A DNA stretch of 64,000 nt, from positions 77,745 through 141,744 of the forward strand of contig CAKQGQ010000004.1 in the NCBI GenBank assembly GCA_934233735.1, read 5' to 3'. Of this stretch, positions 59,204 through 64,000 are shown one piece after another (the first letter of the stretch is position 1; each line of letters begins with the position of its first letter). The DNA comes from an uncultured Clostridia bacterium (GTDB lineage Bacteria; Bacillota; Clostridia; Peptostreptococcales; Anaerovoracaceae). The translations under genes and the position numbers were made by a program. The notes beneath the pieces were generated by a model. That model had not been told where the DNA came from and ran no database searches. It saw only the letters and a program-made list of their open reading frames with translations.

Positions 59204-60409
59204 CTATTTCAGCAGGCTTCCGCCCGAAAGATTCATCTTTTCTCCGGCGAAATTATCGATTCCGTAAAGCACAAGCACTTCATTGTAGTCCTGCGCCAAT
59301 TCTGTCACATTTCCGCGATAATATCGCGTATCAATCATCGTAATCTCATCATAATCGTCCATCAGATACGGTACAAACGAATTCGCGAAGGAATCTTTGA
59401 TAATCAGGATTTTATCCTTGACCCCGCATTTGGTATCGCGGCAGGTTTCAATGTCAACCTTATCGTAATTGCCGCCGAAGTAAACGGCATATTTATCTTT
59501 TTTCTCAAGATATTCTTTGAAATAGAGCGAATCATAGGTCTTGCCGCTGAATTTCACCTTGCAGCTTCTGTTTAAAGCCGCAGAAGGCGTTTCAATCGTG
59601 TCCGCCGAAAGCGTATCAAGGAGCACCTTGGAATACAGGGTCCCGTAAAAGTTGTCCGAAAGCACAGCCGGATTTTCTTCTTCATAAGTCCTGTCGCTTT
59701 CCGACAAACCCGAAGCCGAAAGAAATGCGTTGCAGCCGAGGAAGGCGCCGTAGCCGCTCCAGTGGTGGTCGGTCTTAAAGAAAACATCATGGCCCACCGT
59801 CATCATTTCGCCTGTCTTATCCGCAGAATCAATCCGAACGCGCATGACCTTTTCTCTCAGATCCGTCCGCAGATCAATCAGACTGTCTCCGAGAGCCTTC
59901 TCCGCGTCAGTAAACGCCTTATCTTCATCAAAACGCATTGCGTTACTTGGAAGATCGTCCTCATAGACATATGCCGCCGTCGGAACGAGTATCGCGTGAA
60001 AGCCGATTCCCTTTTCCTCGCAGGCCGCCTTCAGCGCCGCCGTCTCTTTTAAATTCTTTTCATACCTGCTCCAGTCAAAATCCGCCTCGGTCACGCGTTT
60101 AACGACTCTGCCGCCCGTGCAGAGGTAAACGCCGTTAATATCGCTGATTCCAAGCCCTGCTTCCGTCGTCGCCATCGCCTTCACCCAAAGGTTTCTTCCG
60201 ACAATCTGGTCGTTCAGATATTTTTCCGATTGCTCCTCGAAACGCCCGCTCAAAACATCCGTCATCGTAAAATTCGGTTTTTTCTGCAGATAGCGGTTTT
60301 CATTCTCGGAAAATGAAACCTCCGGCGTCAGGATTGTCCCTGCGCACAAAAGAATCAGAAACAGTGCCGAGGCGGCAATCAGGATCAAACTTCTTTTCTT
60401 TGTTTTCAT
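59204..60409 (-). CDS. DHHW/AlgJ-like protein of the surface acylation locus
   Basis: The 401-residue protein has one N-terminal membrane anchor (about 7-27) and an outer SGNH-hydrolase-like domain with the motif FFKTDHHWSGYGA that names the DHHW family. The C-terminal segment ILIIKDSFANSF supplies the likely nucleophile context. Such proteins work with an MBOAT acyltransferase to O-acylate extracellular polysaccharide or wall polymers, as AlgJ/AlgX do with AlgI. It follows the MBOAT gene by 15 bases. Confidence 0.85.
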   Translation of the reverse strand: MKTKKRSLILIAASALFLILLCAGTILTPEVSFSENENRYLQKKPNFTMTDVLSGRFEEQSEKYLNDQIVGRNLWVKAMATTEAGLGISDINGVYLCTGGRVVKRVTEADFDWSRYEKNLKETAALKAACEEKGIGFHAILVPTAAYVYEDDLPSNAMRFDEDKAFTDAEKALGDSLIDLRTDLREKVMRVRIDSADKTGEMMTVGHDVFFKTDHHWSGYGAFLGCNAFLSASGLSESDRTYEEENPAVLSDNFYGTLYSKVLLDTLSADTIETPSAALNRSCKVKFSGKTYDSLYFKEYLEKKDKYAVYFGGNYDKVDIETCRDTKCGVKDKILIIKDSFANSFVPYLMDDYDEITMIDTRYYRGNVTELAQDYNEVLVLYGIDNFAGEKMNLSGGSLLK

Positions 60410-60424
60410 CTCACTGCTCCCTCT

Positions 60425-61834
60425 CTAAAATCTGAAATACAGGAACGGATTATATGAACCGCTCACTAAAAATGCAATCGAAAGCGCCAGGATTCCTAAA
60501 AGTACTGCCGTTTCGAGCACGCCGAGCCATACATCGCCATTTCTGACACTCGAAAGACCACCTGCAATCCTTTCGCAGACCAGCTTTACAAGCGGCGTCG
60601 AGCCGATGGTGCAGGCAATCAGCACCCAGATTCTGCTCCATGCCAGATATTTGAAGTCACCGTCGATAAACGCAGACGCGCCGCCGAACATCATCAGCAG
60701 GTATTCCTTCATCTGCGAAAAATCCGTGAGCGCGAAAATCACCCATCCCAGCACAATCAAAACCAGACTGTAAAGATGTCCGATGAACGCCGGGCACTTC
60801 TCCAGCCACTTTAATATCCAAAGTTTTTCCAGAATCAGAATTACGCCGAAATATATGCCCCATGCCACGAAGTTCCAGCTTGCGCCGTGCCAGAGTCCTG
60901 TCAGGGCCCAGACAACCGCAATGTTGAAAATCTGCCGTGGAAGGCCTTTGCGGTTTCCGCCCAGCGGCACATACACATACTCCTTAAACCACGAGCTGAG
61001 CGACATATGCCAGCGTCTCCAAAACTCCGTAATGCTGCGCGAAATGTACGGATAGTTGAAGTTTTCGAGATAGTCAAAGCCGAAAATTTTGCCAAGCCCG
61101 ATTGCCATGTCTGAATAGCCCGAAAAATCGAAATAGATTTGGAAAGTAAAGCAGGTTGCGCCAAGCCACGCGGTCGCCATGCTGATTTCCGAAGTCGGCA
61201 TGAGCGTGATTTCGTTCCAGATGACATAAATCTGATTTGCCAGCAAAACCTTTTTCCCGAATCCGATAATAAATCTGCGCACGCCCTCCGCAATCTGCTC
61301 GAGATTGCTCTTTCTGCCTACCAGCATGACCGCAACATCCGAATAGCGCACAATCGGTCCTGCGATGAGCTGCGGGAACAGCGTCACATATGCTGCAAAA
61401 GCGATAAAATCGCGCTGTGGCGGGACTTTTCCCCGGTAGACATCAATGATATAGGACATCGTCTGAAAGGTGTAAAAGGAGATTCCAATCGGAAGCGCGA
61501 TGTTCAGAAGGCTGATGCTGCCTCCGAAAAGGTCATTGACCGTTCCAATGAGAAAATCCGTATATTTAAAAAATCCTAAAATTGCAAGATTGCCGAAAAG
61601 GCAAAAAACAAGTAAAGCCTTCGACCTGCTGACAAGGCGCCCCATCACATAGTTAAAAATGATGGAAAACGCCATGACCGCAATATATTTCGGCTCACCC
61701 CAGCCGTAAAAAATCAGGCTGGCAATCAAAAGCCAAAGGTTCCGTACTTTCAGAAACCTTTCGGGAATCAGAAAGTACAGCACCAGTGTAATCGGCAAAA
61801 ATGCCATGAAAAATACAGAACTGCTGAATACCAT
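60425..61834 (-). CDS. MBOAT family O-acyltransferase (AlgI/PatA-like)
   Basis: The 469-residue protein has about 11 membrane helices. The family regions are YPYISRSITEFWRRWHMSLSS (read in parts), VYVPLGGNRKG, and GLWHGASWNFVAWG, which carries the invariant histidine. MBOATs move acyl groups across the membrane to a periplasmic or outer partner, here probably the DHHW protein encoded downstream. The polymer acylated cannot be deduced. Confidence 0.93.
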   Translation of the reverse strand: MVFSSSVFFMAFLPITLVLYFLIPERFLKVRNLWLLIASLIFYGWGEPKYIAVMAFSIIFNYVMGRLVSRSKALLVFCLFGNLAILGFFKYTDFLIGTVNDLFGGSISLLNIALPIGISFYTFQTMSYIIDVYRGKVPPQRDFIAFAAYVTLFPQLIAGPIVRYSDVAVMLVGRKSNLEQIAEGVRRFIIGFGKKVLLANQIYVIWNEITLMPTSEISMATAWLGATCFTFQIYFDFSGYSDMAIGLGKIFGFDYLENFNYPYISRSITEFWRRWHMSLSSWFKEYVYVPLGGNRKGLPRQIFNIAVVWALTGLWHGASWNFVAWGIYFGVILILEKLWILKWLEKCPAFIGHLYSLVLIVLGWVIFALTDFSQMKEYLLMMFGGASAFIDGDFKYLAWSRIWVLIACTIGSTPLVKLVCERIAGGLSSVRNGDVWLGVLETAVLLGILALSIAFLVSGSYNPFLYFRF

Positions 61835-61863
61835 ATATTTTTAAAATTTTCCTTTCCTTATTT

Positions 61864-63063
61864 TCAGCCCATAGCGTCTTCGACAGCCGCGAATTTTTCC
61901 AGCGAAGGAGCGTCTGCAAAATCCGCGTCGCTTATAATATCGGCGTTGTCCGCCTCGTTAAAGGCATCGATACCGCCGTAACCGTTTGCCTCCGCAATCA
62001 GCCCTTCGAGTTTTGCAAGAACTTCCGGCGGAATCGAGTTCGCGCCGCCGTTTCCGTAGCGCTCAATCGTATATTTATAGACTACTTCCCCGTTCAGCGA
62101 ATATGCGTCCGAAAAGCCCACATAGCCGTCCTCCACCGCGAAAGCGTTTCCTATGTACTCGGCAATCTGACGGTTAAATCCTTTTCTGTCCTTCAAAATA
62201 AAGGTCGCCATGCTCTTTCCGTCGTCAATCGCCTGTTTCAGTTCTTTAGGGATTCCGTAGAAATCATCAAGCGTAACCGCATTCGTATACATGTAGCAGT
62301 ATTTCGTCCCGTTTGCCGCAGGAATTTTGCTGTGGTCCCAAGGATAGCTGCCGTCGTCCTTTACCGTGTCCGGAACGTTGAAATAGTTATAGCTCGGATT
62401 TCCGTTCGAACCTCCGTCAAACATGACATCCACATGATACCACTCACCGTCAAGCTGCACTACATCCCACGCGTGTTCGCCGCTCTCCGTGGAATGAATA
62501 ATGACACACGGAATGTCCAGCGCATCCATGAAAAGTTTGAAAGTCGTCGCATCTCCGACGCAGATTGCATTATGGGAGCGCAGCACGCCGTATGGCGTAT
62601 GCGTCTCGTTTTGGCCCGCCACAATCGGATTCAGGCTCTCATTATTATATGTTGTCCATTTATACAGCCATTCATAAACGGCTTTTTCTTTTTCATAATC
62701 CGTCATGTCATCGGTTATGATTTCCTTGATGACATCCACCATTTTATCATGCACGAAAAGGTCTTTTTCATTCAGTCCCGAAGTGTCGCCGCTCTTATAC
62801 GCCTTAATGACTGCCGTATCGTCGTAAATTTCATGCACCGCCGTCTGCGACTCGCCCAAAAGCTTGTTCATCTTCGTAATCATGCCGCTGTTTTGCACGA
62901 GTACACCCGCAATCAGCGCAATCATCAAAATCTGCGCAATCATGCCTTTTCTCGCCGCCATGCCGCGTCCAAGAGCCTTCACAGCCTTTTTAAAATCTTG
63001 TCTATGCGCTTTTCTGATTTCTTTTCTTTCCTTTGCAGGAATTCTTTCTCCCCTGTCAACCAT
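61864..63063 (-). CDS. membrane-anchored transglutaminase-like protein
   Basis: The 399-residue protein has a basic cytoplasmic N-terminus, a membrane helix near residues 37-57 (MIAQILMIALIAGVL), and an outer transglutaminase-like domain. The triad lies in NAICVGDATTF (Cys), SGEHAWDVV (His) and WYHVDVMFD (Asp). The frame extends 23 codons upstream, but AAAGGAG nine bases before MVDRGERIP decides the start. It is one base from the stop of the lipoprotein gene. Likely a wall-associated protease or crosslinker linked to the acylation locus. Confidence 0.82.
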   Translation of the reverse strand: MVDRGERIPAKERKEIRKAHRQDFKKAVKALGRGMAARKGMIAQILMIALIAGVLVQNSGMITKMNKLLGESQTAVHEIYDDTAVIKAYKSGDTSGLNEKDLFVHDKMVDVIKEIITDDMTDYEKEKAVYEWLYKWTTYNNESLNPIVAGQNETHTPYGVLRSHNAICVGDATTFKLFMDALDIPCVIIHSTESGEHAWDVVQLDGEWYHVDVMFDGGSNGNPSYNYFNVPDTVKDDGSYPWDHSKIPAANGTKYCYMYTNAVTLDDFYGIPKELKQAIDDGKSMATFILKDRKGFNRQIAEYIGNAFAVEDGYVGFSDAYSLNGEVVYKYTIERYGNGGANSIPPEVLAKLEGLIAEANGYGGIDAFNEADNADIISDADFADAPSLEKFAAVEDAMG

Positions 63064-63064
63064 T

Positions 63065-63574
63065 TTACTCTGCTCCTTTGCTGATAACATCTCTGAATGC
63101 TGCTTCAATCTGGTCCGCATCATCGCTGACAATCAAAGCCACATAATTCCCCTGCACTGCGATTTTCGCATTGTCAAGCTTATATACCTCTTCCGGTTTA
63201 TACCCCGAAAACTCCTGCGTCCGCTCCGTAATGCGATCCTGAAGCTTCGTTTTCGCAATGCTTACATCTTCACTCTTTTTGAGGTGCAAAACAGACACTT
63301 CGTCTGCCACGCCGCCTGTCGAGGTCTGCAAAACCGCTCCGTCGTCAATCATATCAAACTGCACGCCATAAAGGTTGTCAAAGCTTTCATCATAAAGCTC
63401 CTCCCCATAGCTGTACCACTCGTCGAGTGTTCCCTCTGCTGCTGCGTCTTTGCAGGCTTTCACAATATCCACGCATTTTACATTGTCCTTGCTGCCGCCG
63501 CACCCCGCAAAGACTGAAATTACAAAAATAAGTGCTAAAATCAGTATCCGTTTTCGTTTCAAATTTCGTTTCAA
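63065..63574 (-). CDS. DUF4358-like lipoprotein
   Basis: The protein has a lipoprotein signal (LILALIFVISVFAGC) with the lipid-modified cysteine in FAGCGG. The outer domain includes YGVQFDMIDDGAVLQT and a C-terminal NYVALIVSDDADQIEAAF, which matches the DUF4358 family seen beside MBOAT/DHHW loci in Clostridia. A GGGGGAG lies six bases before a TTG, taken as the start; an upstream GTG has no site. It is first in the acylation operon. Confidence 0.75.
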   Translation of the reverse strand: MKRNLKRKRILILALIFVISVFAGCGGSKDNVKCVDIVKACKDAAAEGTLDEWYSYGEELYDESFDNLYGVQFDMIDDGAVLQTSTGGVADEVSVLHLKKSEDVSIAKTKLQDRITERTQEFSGYKPEEVYKLDNAKIAVQGNYVALIVSDDADQIEAAFRDVISKGAE

Positions 63575-63682
63575 AATTTTCTCCCCCTTTTGTTTTTCTG
63601 TCACATTCCGATAAAACCCGATGTAAAAAATATTCTACCATATTTGACGGGAAAATTCACCGAAAAGTTTCAAAACAAGCAT

Positions 63683-63722
63683 AAAAAAACGACCCCTCGG
63701 ACATATTGTCTGCGAGAAGCCG
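63683..63722 (-). terminator. rho-independent terminator of the tRNA cluster
   Basis: On the minus strand CGGCTTCTCG pairs with CGAGGGGTCG (ten pairs including wobbles) and is followed by seven T, just after tRNA-Phe. Confidence 0.8.
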
Positions 63723-63733
63723 CCTTAAAAATA

Positions 63734-63810
63734 TGGTGCCCACTTCCGGAATCGAACCAGAGACACGGGGATTTTCAGTCCCCTGCTCTACCTACTGAGC
63801 TAAATGGGCA
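63734..63810 (-). tRNA. tRNA-Phe (anticodon GAA)
   Basis: Acceptor stem TGCCCAT with GTGGGCA, anticodon stem GGGGA/TCCCC with loop CTGAAAA, T loop GTTCGATT and encoded CCA. Confidence 0.95.
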
Positions 63811-63833
63811 TATCGCATATTATGAACTTTTAA

Positions 63834-63910
63834 TGGTGGGCCTTCAGGGACTTGAACCCGGGACCTGCCGGTTATGAGCCGGATGCTCTGACCAACTGAG
63901 CTAAAGGCCC
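63834..63910 (-). tRNA. tRNA-Met (anticodon CAT; elongator Met or Ile2)
   Basis: Acceptor stem GGGCCTT with AAGGCCC, anticodon stem CCGG/CCGG with loop CTCATAA, and encoded CCA. The first acceptor pair is matched, so it is not an initiator tRNA. If the C34 is modified to lysidine it would be tRNA-Ile2; the gene alone cannot decide. Confidence 0.9.
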
Positions 63911-63923
63911 GTATGAATTTAAG

Positions 63924-64000
63924 TGGTCGGGGTGGCAGGATTTGAACCCGCGGCCCACTGGTCCCAAACCAGTTGCGCTACCAAACTGCGCTACACCCCG
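63924..64000 (-). tRNA. tRNA-Pro (anticodon TGG)
   Basis: Acceptor stem CGGGGTG with CACCCCG, anticodon stem ACTGG/CCAGT with loop TTTGGGA, and encoded CCA. Its 5' end coincides with the last base of the window. Confidence 0.95.

Overview
The window looks like a chromosomal segment of an anaerobic, low-to-mid-GC Gram-positive bacterium of the class Clostridia. Supporting signs are strong AGGAGG-type ribosome binding sites, near-consensus sigma-A promoters, poly-T terminators, a DAP/LysA lysine branch, a sigma-54 enhancer-binding regulator, AsnA-type asparagine synthesis, QueH, YugP and many Clostridia-type surface proteins. Genus cannot be fixed from sequence reading alone. No rRNA, CRISPR array, transposase or phage structural gene was seen.

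Region 1 (1-22 kb) is mostly housekeeping. A minus-strand operon queH-asnA-priA-def-fmt-yugP-rsmB runs off the left edge. Next come a radical SAM gene, MgtC, a secreted glucosaminidase, tdk, and a lysA-(transporter remnant)-dppA-dapF cluster. That cluster is preceded by a textbook -24/-12 sigma-54 promoter and by the gene of a sigma-54 activator. A tRNA-Ala, a truncated VWA gene, a macro-domain protein, a SWIM protein, a broken yccF, a structured leader and a MATE exporter follow.

Region 2 (22.5-54 kb) is a defence island, nearly all on the minus strand. It holds a complete Wadjet system (jetABCD) with an alpha/beta hydrolase coupled to jetD. It also holds an RNase III-like protein, a pPIWI_RE module (REase, DinG-like helicase, PIWI protein) behind a putative attenuator, and a nucleotidyltransferase / zinc-ribbon membrane protein / helicase-nuclease operon. 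Further upstream are an unidentified gene pair, remnants of abortive-infection-like genes, and a four-gene cassette NurA-like nuclease / HerA-like ATPase / GHKL ATPase / radical SAM protein. The last cassette is the best candidate for an undescribed system. An array of four hairpins whose stems covary lies between the unidentified pair and the nucleotidyltransferase gene.

Region 3 (54-64 kb) returns to core functions. It has small membrane proteins, a collapsed XRE regulator, a stand-alone ArgH N-terminal paralog ahead of argG-argH, a cell-surface acylation locus (DHHW/AlgJ-like protein, MBOAT acyltransferase, transglutaminase-like protein, DUF4358 lipoprotein) and a minus-strand tRNA cluster (Pro, Met, Phe) ending in a terminator.
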